Source of the DNA: Forficula auricularia
Lineage: Eukaryota > Arthropoda > Insecta > Dermaptera > Forficulidae
Assembly (NCBI GenBank): GCA_024734495.1
Contig: JALMQS010000225.1
Coordinates: 5,091,226 to 5,155,225 of the forward strand
Length of the DNA: 64,000 nucleotides
Reading direction: 5' to 3'
Made by a program: the position numbers and the translations under genes
The notes under the pieces: model-generated
The model's input: the letters and a program-made list of their open reading frames with translations, nothing else
The model's database searches: none
Told to the model about the DNA's origin: nothing
Shown: positions 21,981-33,144 of the stretch, piece after piece
Layout of the letters: each line of letters begins with the position of its first letter
Position numbering within the stretch: the stretch's first letter is position 1

Positions 21981-22580
21981 ATAGTATAATACCGTATAAT
22001 ACCGTACAATACCGTGTTGCACCGTACACTACCGTATAATGCCGTACAACATTGTATAATACCGTTCAATGCCGAACAATAGCGTATAAAACCTTGCAAA
22101 TCTATGGCGTAAGATTGGCATTACACGGTATTGTACGGCATTATAGGGTATTGTACGGCATCACATGGTATTGTACGGCATTATACGGTATTGTACGGCA
22201 TTGTACGGTATTGCACGACACTATACGGCGTTACACGGCAATATACGGCTTTGTACGGAATCCCACGGTATTGTACGGCAATATACGGCTTTATACGGAA
22301 TCATACGGCATTGTACGGCTTTGTACGGAATCATACGGTATTGTACGGTATTGCACGGCTTTGTACGGAATCATACGGTATTGTACGGCTTTGTGCGGAA
22401 TCATACGGTATTGTACGGCTTTGTACGGAATCATACGGTATTGTACGGTATTATACGGTTTTATGCCATTTTAGCCTTTTAATATTATTATTTTCTTAAA
22501 AAATTACTCTATTGCATGACACTATACGGTATTATACGGGAATAAACGGCTTTGTACGGAATCATACGGTATTGTACGGT
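21981..22580. repeat. 10-bp minisatellite (ttgtacggta) with an orientation switch
   Basis: Units of the type ttRtacggYa repeat with an exact 10-bp period. From 21981 to about 22100 they are on the minus strand (taccgtataa), from about 22118 to 22475 on the plus strand; a short third block is at 22517-22580. The plus block contains a 30-bp higher-order unit (ttgtacggct, ttgtacggaa, tcatacggta). Ten is not a multiple of three and the unit has no stop, so all three frames stay open; the apparent 105-140-residue proteins are artefacts. Confidence 0.9.
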
Positions 22581-22589
22581 TTTAGGCCA

Positions 22590-22829
22590 GAAAACTGAGA
22601 ATTAAGTATTTAAACCGTGAGTTAAGTAAGAAAACAGCAAATTAAGTATGAAATCAACAAGGTAAGTATCTAAACAGCGAGCTTAATATGAAAACGGGGA
22701 GTTAAGTGTGAAAGCGAAGAGTTAATTAGAAAAACGAGGAGTTAAGTAAGAAAACTGAGAGTTAAGTAATTAAACGGTGAGTTAAGTAAGAAAACAGATA
22801 ATTAAGTATGAAATCAACATGATAAGTAT
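22590..22829 (+). repeat. 20-bp minisatellite, 12 units
   Basis: Units of the type gaaaacWgWgagttaagtaa repeat with an exact 20-bp period directly after the 10-bp array. Individual units differ at several positions, so the array is not recent. Confidence 0.9.
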
Positions 22830-23864
22830 GTATGTATATTTTTTATTAAGTATTACATTATTTTTTACTTTTTAGAAGAATGTTTTTTAGTTTTTTTAAA
22901 ATATAATTTTTTTTTTTTTTTTTTTTAATTTTATTAAACCAATTATTTTACATTAATTAATGTATACATTGTATTTTTGCTTCGATTACGGAGATTACTT
23001 CTCCACCATCGAGTGTCCTTATTCATCTTTAGTCCTTGTTTTTAATAACAGGAAAAATCTAATTAGATAAAAAACCTCTTTTCCGATAATTATTTCAATT
23101 CCATTATTCCCCAATCAAGTCGATTGGTTTTCCAATCCCTCCCCATCCATCTTTTTCAATCAATCACCCCTAAAATATAATTTATTTTTTTACTTTTAGT
23201 CATAATTATTTTTATAGAGAAAAGGTTGCGGAATTTAACAGAATGAAATGTATTTATTTTTATTATTTTTATATAATTTCATTTAAATTGGTTAGGTAAA
23301 CAATTATTTTTATAGAGAAATGTTTGCGGGATTTAACAGTACAAAAGTCACATTGATAGATAGATAATATAAATGAAGATAATATAAAGCATGTAATAAA
23401 TAAATCATTCTGTTAAAAAAAAATTTTCTCTATAAAAATAATTAAGACTGAAAATTAAAAAAATATATAATATTTAAAAAAATAATAAAAAACATGATTC
23501 TAAAAAGTACAAAATAATGTAATACTTAATCAAAAATCGTGGGGTACTTTGTCGAAAATAATTAAAAGTTTCTTCGAACCACACTTTTTGATTATCTATT
23601 ACATTATTTTGTACTTTTTATAAGTATGTTTTTTTTATTAATTTTTATATATCATTTTTTATATAATTTCATTTAAACTGAGTAAGTAAACAATTATTTT
23701 TATAGAGAAATGTTTGCGTGTAGGGGGGTTCTTTTTGAAAAAAAAATTATTTGACATCATTTTTTCTTTACATACTATTATACAAATTAAATCATATATA
23801 TTATATTACATACTATTATACAAATTAAATCATATATATTATTACATACTATTATACAAATTAA

Positions 23865-23867
<3 letters not shown>
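22830..23867. other. A/T-rich repeats around a recurring ttatttttatagagaaa motif
   Basis: tttttatagagaaa with gtttgcgggatttaacagta recurs at 23.21, 23.30 and 23.70 kb, and inverted at 23.43 kb. attaaatcatatatattat recurs three times at 23.79-23.87 kb. No gene. Confidence 0.5.

Positions 23868-23914
<47 letters not shown>
23868..23914. repeat. (TA)n microsatellite
   Basis: An uninterrupted run of ~23 TA units, followed by a second short run near 23925. Confidence 0.9.
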
Positions 23915-23917
<3 letters not shown>

Positions 23918-24090
23918 TTATTATATATATATAGTACATATTTAGAATAAATCATTTTCTTAAAGAGGAACACCGAGCAAGTAGATTGATCCGGATATTG
24001 ATCAGTAAAAGAAAAATACCAGTTATTTAACTAACTATTAATGAAATATTATAATTTATAAAATATATTAATTTTAAATCTTTTTTTCAG

Positions 24091-24122
24091 ATTTGGACAA
24101 CAACTGCGTCGCCATTGACTAA
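24091..24122 (+). CDS. Candidate terminal coding exon of a host gene (phase uncertain)
   Basis: A branch-point-like ctaactattaatg at ~24030 and a pyrimidine tract (tctttttttcag, 24079-24090) precede a short GC-richer stretch. With two bases completing the previous codon it reads LDNNCVAID then TAA at 24120-24122. An AATAAA lies at 24207-24212, ~85 nt after the stop, as expected for a short 3' UTR. The alternative phase gives a longer A/T-driven frame (IWTTTASPLTKSNKRN...) that looks less protein-like. I do not recognise the C-terminal peptide and see no upstream exon in this window, so if real the rest of the gene lies across a long intron, possibly beyond position 1. A chance acceptor is possible. 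Confidence 0.3.
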
Positions 24123-24206
24123 ATCAAACAAGAGAAATGAAATATATTTATTATGTAAAAAAAATTATGTACTTTAAATTATTGTATATAACTTGATTTG
24201 GATTTT

Positions 24207-24212
24207 AATAAA
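24207..24212 (+). promoter_or_regulatory. Candidate polyadenylation signal
   Basis: AATAAA followed by an A-run; relevant only if the exon at 24091 is real. Confidence 0.3.
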
Positions 24213-24689
24213 AAAAAAAGAATATTATTTTTTCTGTTTTTATTTGAATATTTATTATATTTATTTAAATATAATAAATATACCCCAATCTTCCTTCATA
24301 TTTTTATCCTATCCCTAATTTATTTCAATCAGATTATCTTTACTTTTTTATTTGAATAATCATTTAAAAATAAATATAAAATCATTCAGATGCAAATTAA
24401 CAAGTACCTATAAATTTATATAATATTAATTATTTGTAAGAGACTATAGTTTCGAGAACCTACCCTTCATGTAATATTTTAACTTTTCACTTTATAAATA
24501 ATTTTAAAAAATCGGATAAATGAACCGATGAGAAATAACAGATAGAATATTATTTATTAATAAAAATAATAATGATGATGAAGGTCAAAACTTCGAAATT
24601 TTAATCTCTAACAAAAAATAATATTACGAACATGAATTTAGGGCATTTATCAAAGATTTAAATAGATATGTTTATATTGGATGTAGGAG

Positions 24690-24765
24690 GGTCTTGTCCC
24701 CTCAGGAGTCGAACCCAAGCACTAGTACGCAAGTACGCTAGTAATCATGATAACAAATACCAATC
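24690..24765 (-). mobile_element. tRNA-derived SINE fragment
   Basis: Minus strand: ttgggttcgactcctg is a B box; a stem-like gcgtacttgcgtacta lies upstream. No A box, so probably partial. Confidence 0.4.
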
Positions 24766-24789
24766 ATTTCTAAAAAACAATCTGAAAAA

Positions 24790-25020
24790 GTTTATTTGAA
24801 GTCCAAACGTTTCGGGAAAAGTTCTGGCTTTATCAATGAACATTTTAACAAATTTAAAAAACTAATTTAAGAAAGGAATATAAAGGAAGTATTTTTGATA
24901 TTATATTATATTCCATTCTTAAAGGAAGTATTTTTTCAAATTTGTTAAAATTTCCATTGATACAGGTAGAATTTCTCCCGAAACATTTGTAATTCAAATA
25001 AAAGAGAGGCAACCATAAAG
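24790..25020 (-). mobile_element. Degenerate Penelope-like terminal repeats (two)
   Basis: ccaaacgtttcgggaaaagt ... ggctttatcaatgaac (24795-24842) and an inverted-order relative near 24945-24990 (ccattgatacaggtagaatt, ctcccgaaacatttgtaat). They retain the GAAAC half of the hammerhead-like core but have TTGATA in place of CTGANGA. Relatives are near 5.35 and 45.4 kb. Confidence 0.4.
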
Positions 25021-26029
25021 TCGAAATTCCTTCCGTAATAATATACTTATAAGAATAAAAAAATATGTTTACTATCTTAAATCAAGTCCGAATTTTTTTT
25101 GAATGATCGATTATATAGCCTGAGGTACAAAAGGGTTAAATATTTCGGGGGCAAAAGTATTAAAAATTATGAGACTTTATAAAAATTCTGCTACTCTCGG
25201 CAAAAAAGAACTTTCAATTAGATCATAATTTGAATATCACTGAAAAAAGAAATATTAAAAAAAGACGAAATTCAAAAAGGCCAATCAATATATATTATCA
25301 AAGATGTTAATGATATTGTTGAATTAATTAAAATGAATTCAAATATTTTGTTGAAGCATTATATTCATGTTGGTTGTAGAAAGAATTAATTTTGATAATA
25401 AATAACGATTCTTTGGTGATATATTTTTGGCTTTTTATTATAAGAAAGAAAAAAGTCTGACTCACCTCCAGAGATCGAGCTCCATCGATGACAAGTCTCC
25501 AAATTGGTGTCTCCTCTCGACGATATCTTATGAAAATGGACAAAAGGGAAATTAAAACTGATTGATTTCACCATTAGTAATTTTTAAAACTTTAAAGCGA
25601 AATAAAATGGTAAATATTTAAAATAAAATAAAAAAAAATAGACACATTCTTTCGGTATACAGGAGAAAATCTATCAAAAAATACGACCAGTTTATCAATG
25701 TCAAGTAAAAATTTTTGTTCCAACAGCGCCATGGCCATTCGATTATATAGCCTGAGGTCGAAAGGGGTTAAATATTTCTGGCTAAAAGTATTAAAAATTT
25801 TGAGAAAAATGTAATATGAATTATTCAAGTGTAGATATTTTAATAATTAAAGTCTAATCAAGATTCTATTGGGGTGTCAAACAAACCAATAGACACATTC
25901 AATCACTAATCAGGTGAAAATTTATCAAAAAATACGAACACTTTATAAAATTCAAGTCTGAATTTTTCAAAAAAAATAAACTCATTTTATATAGTGGATT
26001 TTATATAGATTTAAATGAGTATAATTACA

Positions 26030-27700
26030 ATGGAATATCTAAAAAAAATGACTATTTCAAGCCTCTCTAAAAAGCGACATTGATACAAAGGGGGGACCCT
26101 TATCAACATGAGTAAGAATTTATACAAAAAATAAAATATTAATTTAGAAAAAAATAAAATCATTTTAAATAGAAGATTTTTTATAGATTTAGAAGACTAT
26201 AATTTCGAAGGAATATCTCAAAAAAAAAAAAAAAACTTTTTTCAGACTCTCTAAAAAGCGTCATTGATACAAAGGGGGGACCCTTATCAACATGAGTAAG
26301 AATTTATACAAAAAATAAAATATTAATTTTCAAAAAAATAAACGCATTTTAAAAAGTAGATTTTATATAGATTTAAATGAGTATAATTTTGATGGAATAT
26401 CTCGAAAAAAATCACTTTTTTAAGCCTCTCTAAAAAGCGACATTGATACAAAGGGGGGAGAATTATCAACATGAGTAAAAATTTATACAAAAAATAAAAT
26501 CATTTTAAATAGTAGATTTTATATATATTTAAATGAGTATAATTTCGATGGAATATATCAAAAAAATCACTTTTTTAAGCCTCTCTTAAAAGCGACATTG
26601 ATACAAAGGGGGGACACTTATCAACATGAGTAAGAATTTATACAAAAAAAAAAATATTAATTTTCAAATAACTAAACGCATTTTAAATAGTAGATTAAAT
26701 ATATAATTTTGATGGAATATCTCGAAAAAAATCACTTTTTTCAGGCTCTCATTATAAGTTTTTAAATAAATGTGGACTTACATTTCTGGTCTAAAATGTA
26801 CGATAGTAGAGATGGCTTAATAGTGTAGATTCAAACAGCAGATGATCTGTAGACCTAGAAAATAAAATTTAGTCAGAATTAGTCAAATAAAACACAAACG
26901 ACAGCACATTTGTAAAATTAAATTGGAAGAAAAAGTGAAACTTTTTCAATACTCGGTACGATGTTTCGATGAAATAATAAATTTATTAAATGGTTATAAA
27001 TGATTGGAATTAGTGGTGTTTCACAAAATAAATATTAAATTATAGTTTGAGTTTAATGGATAAGCTATAGTTTATACAAAAGATGACAGTCAGATCGGAA
27101 AAAACCCCGAAAAGAGTATCGATTAAACACAAACTTTATTTCAATTTTCATTTTATGAAAAACCACTAATTCAAAGCATTTAAAATTTTTTAAATATGTT
27201 TCACTATAAACCTACAACTCTATCCCTTAATGTTATTATTAATTGAATTTCCAAAACACACCTGATTACTAGTTTATTATTTTTTGCATTTGTTTAATCG
27301 GAAGATCGAAAAAATTTGATTAAAAAGCGACATTGATACAAAGGGGGGACCCTTATCAACATGATTAAGAATTTATTCAAAAAATAAAATATTAATTTTC
27401 AAAAAACTAAACGCATTTTAAATAGTAGATTTTATATAGATTTAAATGAGTATAATTTCGATGGAATATCTCGAAAAAAATCACTTTTTTAAGCCTCTCT
27501 AAAAAGCGACATTGATACAAAATGGGAACCCTTTTCAACTTGAATGAGAATTTATAAAAAAAAAATATTAATTTTCAAAAAACTAAACGCATTTTAAATA
27601 GTAGATTTTATATAGATTTACATGAGTATAATTTCGATATCTTGAAAAAAATCACTTTTTTAACCCTCTTTAAAAACCGACATTGGTAATTAAGTAGTGG
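26030..27700. repeat. ~180-bp tandem repeats, array 1
   Basis: aagcgacattgatacaaagg (with ggggacccttatcaac) recurs at about 26072, 26256, 26435, 26590, 27328 and 27506, mostly 179-184 bp apart. Between anchors: taaacgcattttaaatagta, agatttaaatgagtataatt, atggaatatctcgaaaaaa. The stretch 26.75-27.30 kb separates two sub-arrays. The same family forms array 2 at 36.4-37.4 kb. Confidence 0.85.
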
Positions 27701-29099
27701 TTTTAATTAGTATTCCATATAGAGATGAATGGATATAAATGTCATTCAAAATAATTCCTTTTTTCACCCTTCAAAAAAGAAGAAATGTACGTAAGGGTCC
27801 CCCTTATCAACACTTTAAAGAATTTGAAGGAAAAATAAAATTTAATTTACTTGAAAATTTTACTATTATTTTAATTAATATTTCATATAGAGATGAATGG
27901 ATATAAATTTCATTGAAATATCGATAAAATAATTTATTTTTTCACCATTCAAAAAAGGGGAAATGTAGTGTACTTATAAGAACGAATTCTATCAACAAAC
28001 TAACCGATTATTTCATTTTCATCCGACTTTACTGTGAATCGACCTTTTGAAAATGGAAAAGCTTAATTTATTTTTGACAAAAGTAATGTCAATATATAAA
28101 ATCATGACTTGAATGTAATTCTATTTATTCAGAGGCAATAATTAGAATATTAAAATTTAATTAGGAATCAATAGGGGTGGCAAACAAACAAACAGACATA
28201 TTCTTCCGTTAATAAAAATAAATTTTATCAAATTACTCATCAAACTTCACTTTCGTGTTGTGATACGACTGGGCTTTGACCAAGGTGTTCTGAATTTATT
28301 TATAATATTCCTGAGGCCGGAAAGGCTTAAATTTTTTATGGACAAAACCTAATGAAAATATTCAATTTAATGTAATTTTTAATAATCAGTGGACATAATT
28401 AGTCAATTAAATTTTTATTAAGATTCAGTAAGGGTGCTAAACAAATAAATAGATACATTATTCCGCTAATAAAAAGAAATCGTAACAAAAAACTCACCGA
28501 AATGATCTCTGTCAAGCCTGTAAGACGCCCAAGCTTCGACCTAGCTGCTCTAAATTTATATTCCTGAAACCAGAAAGGCTGAAATTATTTTTGGGAAATC
28601 TATTGTAAATATTCAATGTACATAATGAAATGGTACATAATCATTGGCTATAATTATTCACATAAAGTTTAAATAAGTATCAATAGGGGTATTAAACAAA
28701 CAAATAGACACAATCTTCAAACTAATAAGAAGAAATTCTACCAAAGAACTTACATAGATAATCCCTTTCAATACTGGGAGTTGCCTAGGGTTTGACTTGG
28801 GTACAATTATATCCCTGAGACCCGAAAGGCTTAACTTATATGTAATAAATGGTAAAATTATTTAAAATTTTGAATATAATGTTATTATAATTATTCAAGA
28901 AGATATTTTATAGTATTAAAATTAATTTAACATTCGATTATGGATACATTCAAATAAACAGAAAATTTCAAAAAATTCATCAAACTCTTCGTGTCTGTGA
29001 AATGACTGAGATTTGAGCTAGGTGTTCTGAATTTATACCCATGGAGGCCGAAATAAAAAATGTATTTTTTGAAAAACTAGTGAAAATTATTTTTATCAT

Positions 29100-29225
29100 T
29101 TCCGTCCATAATTTGTATTAATTTGAAAGTTTATATTAGGAAAATAAGGACAAGTTTTTATGTGGGACTTTTATATTTATCAACCAACGTTTCCTCGAAA
29201 TTGCCGGGATGAAGGGTTGTTTATT
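29100..29225 (-). mobile_element. Degenerate Penelope-like terminal repeat
   Basis: aatttgaaagtttatattag and aaggacaagtttttatgtg ... tcaaccaacgtttcctcg match the 56.5-57.7 and 62.9-63.2 kb copies. The CTGANGA half of the ribozyme-like core is lost. Confidence 0.5.
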
Positions 29226-29702
29226 AGTGAGGGGGTGGACTCAGTTGAGTGGGTGGATGAATGTGGAGAGGGTCATATTGTAATACACCCAGTCTATGTT
29301 TCTTCCGCCATTGCCTGAAACAAACTGGTCCCTATCTATCCCCCCTTATATACCTTTTTACCACTGTCCCTATTCCCCCTCCCCTTATTTTCTTCTCACT
29401 GTCCCTATCTACCCCCCTTAAGTACCTCTCGAGATCCATTAGGGGAATCTATTTTTAGCTTATCTTCAAAGATAATCTTGCTCAAAAAATATAAAGTGAA
29501 AATTTAAAATAATAATATAAAAAATTTGCAAAAATATATGAAATTAAATGTTGAAGACAAAAATAGATTCCTAGGGTATTTTTTCAAACAAATAAAAAGA
29601 AAATTTCAAAAAACGTGTCCTGATATGACTTGGCTTTGAGCTAGGTGTTCTGAATTTATATAATTGGGGCCTGAAAGGAAAAATTTATTTTTGGACAAAC
29701 TA

Positions 29703-30471
29703 CACTACCGTACAAAAAATCGACCCACTAATAAAAACTTTATTAAATAGCAAATTATTTTAAAAATTTTTACAAATATTCATATAATTTGTTCCAATAA
29801 CTCTTAAACTAACATATTCAATAAATATTGTTAATAATTTTTGAATTTTATAAAAAAAAAATAAGGGAAATTAAATTAAAAGATACAATTACAAATTATC
29901 ATACTTTTTCAATATCAATTTAATTTAAATAAAGTTTTAGTAAAAGATAAAATTCCATTTTAAATTCAATAAAATGAATCATTTTGAATTAAGCATCATT
30001 GATAGAAAGATAAATTGAGCAGTTTTTTTGAAAGTGGCCTAACTCCAATTTTGAAAAAAATATGTTAATGACAGATTTAGTTAGACATAGATGTCTTCTT
30101 TTCAAATTTATAATATCATAGCCAAAGGAGTACAATATCATCATGAATTCGTTAAAATAAATACATCAAAATATAAAAATATAAATAAATATATGTATTT
30201 ATAAAAATATAAATACAAATATCTCAAAATAACAAATAATGGACTTAGGTCACTTTCAAAATAAACGGCTCAATTATACAAAATGGATATTTCTGAAGTT
30301 CAAGCAGTTCAAATTGTGTGACTAATTAATCAAGGGCTAAGTCAACAAGAGGCAATTACTCTTGCAATAAGCAATAATTTCAATAATATATGGTTCCTTG
30401 TAAAAAAATTAAAAATGATTTACTATTTAATAAAGTTTTTATTGCTGGGTCGATTTTTTTGCACTTCAATG
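29703..30471 (+). mobile_element. Internally deleted Tc1-like transposon
   Basis: TA flanks both ends. Left CACTACCGTACAAAAAATCG and right cgatttttttgcacttcaatg are inverted repeats, extending through gaccca and taataaaaactttattaaat (~50 bp). A further subterminal inverted pair (ttgagcagttttt/aataaacggctcaa) is at 30.01 and 30.26 kb. A transposase N-terminal remnant survives near the right end. Confidence 0.8.
30283..30417 (+). pseudogene. Tc1-like transposase, N-terminal remnant
   Basis: ATG at 30283 gives MDISEVQAVQIV, a TGA at codon 13, then LINQGLSQQEAITLAISNNF. The pattern matches the first helix-turn-helix of Tc1-type transposases (M-D-x-S-x-V-Q-x-A-Q-I-V-x-L-I-x-x-G-L-S-Q). The stop needs only one base change from CGA. 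The frame then runs into the right terminal repeat, so the second DNA-binding helix and the whole DDE catalytic domain are deleted. The copy cannot make transposase but still has both ends. Confidence 0.7.
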
Positions 30472-30523
30472 TATATTGGTTGATTTAAATGTAATTTTAA
30501 ATAATTAGGGGCAATAATTTTTT

Positions 30524-30870
30524 TTTTTTTTTTAATGATATTGATGAGAGAAGGAGATACACCAGAAGGTGGATCCCCTAAAGGCCTGTATGGGCTGGCC
30601 CCTCCATCGTGAAAAGAACAGAGCAGAAGGAAAAGAAGCCGGGATCACGAGCAAATCTCAGAAACTTAGATACAATTCAATATCCAATTTACTAAGGTTT
30701 TAGGGGCTTCGAGCAGTGGTAAATTCTCCGCGCGATAAATTCTGTTAAATTTATCTCCCACTTAATTTTTATTACCAGACCCTATACTTACAGAAAAAAT
30801 GTCTGGGAATCGAACCCGAGACCTCCGGGTTGCCAGTCAGTTACTCTGACCATTAGACCACGGAGGCGGA
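30524..30870 (-). mobile_element. tRNA-derived SINE, full-length-looking
   Basis: The minus strand starts TCCGCCTCCGTGGTCTAATG: TGGTCTAATGG is a perfect A box and GGTTCGATTCC (near 30805) a perfect B box. A ~250-bp body follows and ends in a long A tail (plus-strand T run at 30519-30536). The tRNA-like head (anticodon-loop region ctgactggcaacc) lacks a matching acceptor stem, so it is a SINE, not a tRNA gene. It sits inside a unit of the ~250-bp repeat field. Confidence 0.8.
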
Positions 30871-31082
30871 CAAATTAGTTAACTAAAATATAATTAAGAA
30901 TCGATCGGCTTTCCAAAGAAACAAGATAACACATTCTTGCCCTAATAATAAGAAATTATATAAAAAACTTAATGAAATTATCAAATTCGAGCCTGTGAGG
31001 TGACTGGAGATCGACAAAAGAGCTCAGAATTTATACTCTTTATACGCGAAAGACTTAAATTATTCTTGGGAAAACTAAATAT

Positions 31083-31098
31083 GGGGGGGGGGGGGGGA
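31083..31098 (+). repeat. Poly-G run
   Basis: Sixteen consecutive G after atat; likely prone to length change. Confidence 0.9.
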
Positions 31099-31419
31099 CA
31101 AACAAACAGAAAATTTCTTCTAAAAAGAAAAAATGTTTTCAAAAAATCCACCGATTAATTGATTTTCATGTTTCCGCCCTGACTTGGGATCGACCCACGA
31201 GCTCTGAATTTATACTGTTAAGTTGCGAAAGGCTTAATTTATTCTTGAGAAAACTTAAAAAAATATTGATTTTAATATAAAGCTAATTAATCAGGGGCAA
31301 TTCTTAAGTTTTGTTAAGGGAGAAATGTGTGTGTTCTTGGTGAAACATTTTGAATAAAGTGAGGGAAATTTTTGAATTTTTTTTTAGAAAACTTTTTAAA
31401 ATATAAAATATCATTTGTG

Positions 31420-31660
31420 ACATTTTTTCATTATTTATTTATTAATTTATTCTTCTATTTATTTATTATTTATTGTTTATTTATTATTTATTGTTTATTT
31501 ATATTGATTTATTCTTTTATTTATTTATTTATTATTTTCATTGTCTGTGATACTGTTTGATTGTTTATAAACTTAGACTGTAGACTGGCTACAATGGAAT
31601 ACATTTCAAGGCCATTAATAGGAGAGGAAATAAAAAAAAAAAAAAAAAAAAAAAAGTAAA
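31420..31660. repeat. Low-complexity ttatttatt and poly-A tract
   Basis: Imperfect tttattta repeats (31430-31535) and a ~24-A run at 31632-31655. The open frame over it is a composition effect. Confidence 0.8.
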
Positions 31661-32146
31661 AATATAAAATTCTAGGTCTACTTATATTTTATATTTTAAA
31701 TTTTATAAAGTTTTCTAAAAAAAAATTCAAAAAATTTCTTTACATTAATTCATAAGTTGATGAAAGCAAAAATCACTTGGGTTGACAAATGAACAAACAG
31801 ATACATTCTTCCAATAATAAGAAGAAATTTAATCAATAATCTCATGAAATTTATCCATTTTGGGCCTTTTAGATTACTGGGATTCGAACCAATTTCTCAG
31901 GATCTACACCTTTGATTATTCTTGGGAAAACTATATAAAATTTTAAATTTACTGTCATTCTAAGTGAATTATTAAGTTACTAAATTGAATTTAAAACTCA
32001 TATGGGGTGCTAAATCAACAAATAGATACATAGATAAAGAATGTTATTAAATTGAAAGTTTTTGTGCCCAGAGTAGCAGAATTTTTATATATTGAAGGAG
32101 ACAATAAAAGATTGTGTCTTCTGCTGGAATTATAAATTTTATTTAT

Positions 32147-32200
32147 TTATAACGAGACTATAGTTTCGAGGGCTTTGCCCTCTTCATCAGTCTATTACAA
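32147..32200 (-). ncRNA. Hammerhead-ribozyme-like motif
   Basis: Outer stem TTGTAAT-A-GA/TC-GTTATAA (one bulge), CTGATGAA, stem II GAGGGC/GCCCTC (six perfect pairs) with loop AAA, GAAAC-TATA-GTC with stem III AC/GT and a 4-nt loop. This is the most complete example in the window. Confidence 0.75.
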
Positions 32201-32541
32201 TGGATTCACAGGAATAATTTATGAATGAAAGGTTAAAATCTTTCATGTGTTTAGGTTAAGAAATTGTTCAGTGTGGGCAAGTTAAGAATTGAAATTTATA
32301 CTTGTTTTATTTTTTTGGTTGTAGGTGGCGTTCATGAAGTTTTTATATTAGCGGCTATTTTTAAAATAAAGCTTTCGGGAATTTCTATTTTCCGATTTAA
32401 GAATTTTTTTGGTGAATTATTGTATGATTTTAAAATTTCTAACGATTCGAAAATACTAATTTTTACGGGATCTAATTCTGATCTAATTAACTTTATTCAT
32501 CTGGAAAACAATGTTTCTCGGTTTGATTCATCTGGAAAACA

Positions 32542-32874
32542 ATGTTTCTCGGAGATAAAATTGTTTGCATATATAAAGATAAAACAAATTTCAATAAAGA
32601 ATTAGAAATAATAAAACAAATAGCTCCTAAAAACAGTTACGAGGAAACCCTTATTGACAAACTATTAAAAAAGAAAATTGAAAACTCAACTCTGAATCTG
32701 ATTTATTCCCAACGGTCCGAGCCAGAATCAAAACCAAAATTAATAATCCCATACTATGGAAAAAACTTTAAAATTTAAATTCAAAACTTTAGGATATGAA
32801 ACTATTTTCAAATCCTCTAGTCTAGAACATTTGGATCTGATATTAGCAATAATAAGAAAGACAAAATTCAAAAA
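32542..32874 (+). pseudogene. Penelope-like polyprotein linker between RT and endonuclease
   Basis: The frame from 32542 encodes a lysine-rich segment ending PKLIIPYYGKNFKI. P-x-x-x-I-P-Y-x-G is the conserved junction motif between the reverse transcriptase and the GIY-YIG domain in Penelope-like elements. A stop at 32776-32778 and a frameshift follow; sequence resembling the next part (KTLGYETIFKSSSLEHLD) continues in another frame to the nuclease start at 32875. The upstream thumb and palm of the reverse transcriptase are replaced by the inverted arm. The methionine at 32542 is not a true start. Confidence 0.65.
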
Positions 32875-33144
32875 ATGGACAAAAAAGGTGTCTATTCCAT
32901 AACATGTGGAGAATGTGATTCGACCTATATAGGAAAAACAGAACGAAATTTAAACACACGCATTTCGGAACACAAAAAAGTTTTTAAAGGGAGTTCGGTG
33001 CATAGTGCGTTTGCAGACCATTTAATCCTCGAGAAACATTGTTTTCCAGATGAATCAAATATTAAATTAATTAGATCAGAATTAGATCCCTTAAAAATTA
33101 GTATTTTCGAATCGTTAGAAATTTTAAAATCATACAATAATTAA
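32875..33144 (+). CDS. Penelope-like GIY-YIG endonuclease domain (fragment)
   Basis: MDKKGVYSITCGECDSTYIG opens with GVYSITC, then the two cysteines of C-x-x-C, and TYIGKTERNLNTRISEHKK. This is the GIY-YIG signature (GVY ... YIG) with the catalytic arginine (R in NTRISEH). SAFADHLILEKHCF supplies the conserved histidines and the glutamate follows in FESLEILK. The 89-codon frame is uninterrupted and ends at TAA 33142-33144, so the nuclease fold looks intact, but it is cut off from its reverse transcriptase. In PLEs this domain nicks target DNA to prime reverse transcription. The ATG is internal, so no separate protein is implied. It is followed directly by the right arm and hammerhead-like motif. 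Confidence 0.8.
   Translation: MDKKGVYSITCGECDSTYIGKTERNLNTRISEHKKVFKGSSVHSAFADHLILEKHCFPDESNIKLIRSELDPLKISIFESLEILKSYNN

Larger units (their letters stand above)
25100..32040. repeat. Degenerate ~250-bp repeat field, at least ten units
   Basis: Two anchors recur: a block like ctgaggccgaaaggcttaaa (25121, 25752, 28033, 28310, 28563, 28813, 29042, 29668, 31043, 31219) and a block like aacaaacaaatagacacatt ... aataagaagaaatt (25640, 25892, 28182, 28440, 28697, 28950, 30925, 31106, 31797). The best-ordered stretch is 28.0-29.05 kb with ~250-bp spacing. Units are strongly diverged and interrupted by a ~180-bp array, a Tc1 derivative, a PLE end and a SINE. No ORF runs through them. Confidence 0.7.

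Noticed and set aside
22052..22499. Three overlapping open frames of 105-140 codons with YGIVRYCTALYG-type repeats
   Set aside because: They are products of the 10-bp minisatellite, which has no stop in any frame because its period is not a multiple of three.
23714..23950. 78-codon frame ending in an IYIYIY repeat
   Set aside because: Translation of the (TA)n microsatellite and adjoining repeats.
25100..29060. CRISPR array or multi-exon gene suggested by regular spacing
   Set aside because: Units are ~180-250 bp, diverged along their length, without spacer/repeat structure, splice sites or open frames; the genome is eukaryotic.
30790..30870. Functional tRNA gene
   Set aside because: Good A and B boxes on the minus strand but no matching acceptor stem, and a SINE body with A tail follows.
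32264..32605. 113-codon plus-strand frame in the Penelope-like left arm
   Set aside because: It is antisense to the 3' end of the element, because the left arm is an inverted copy.
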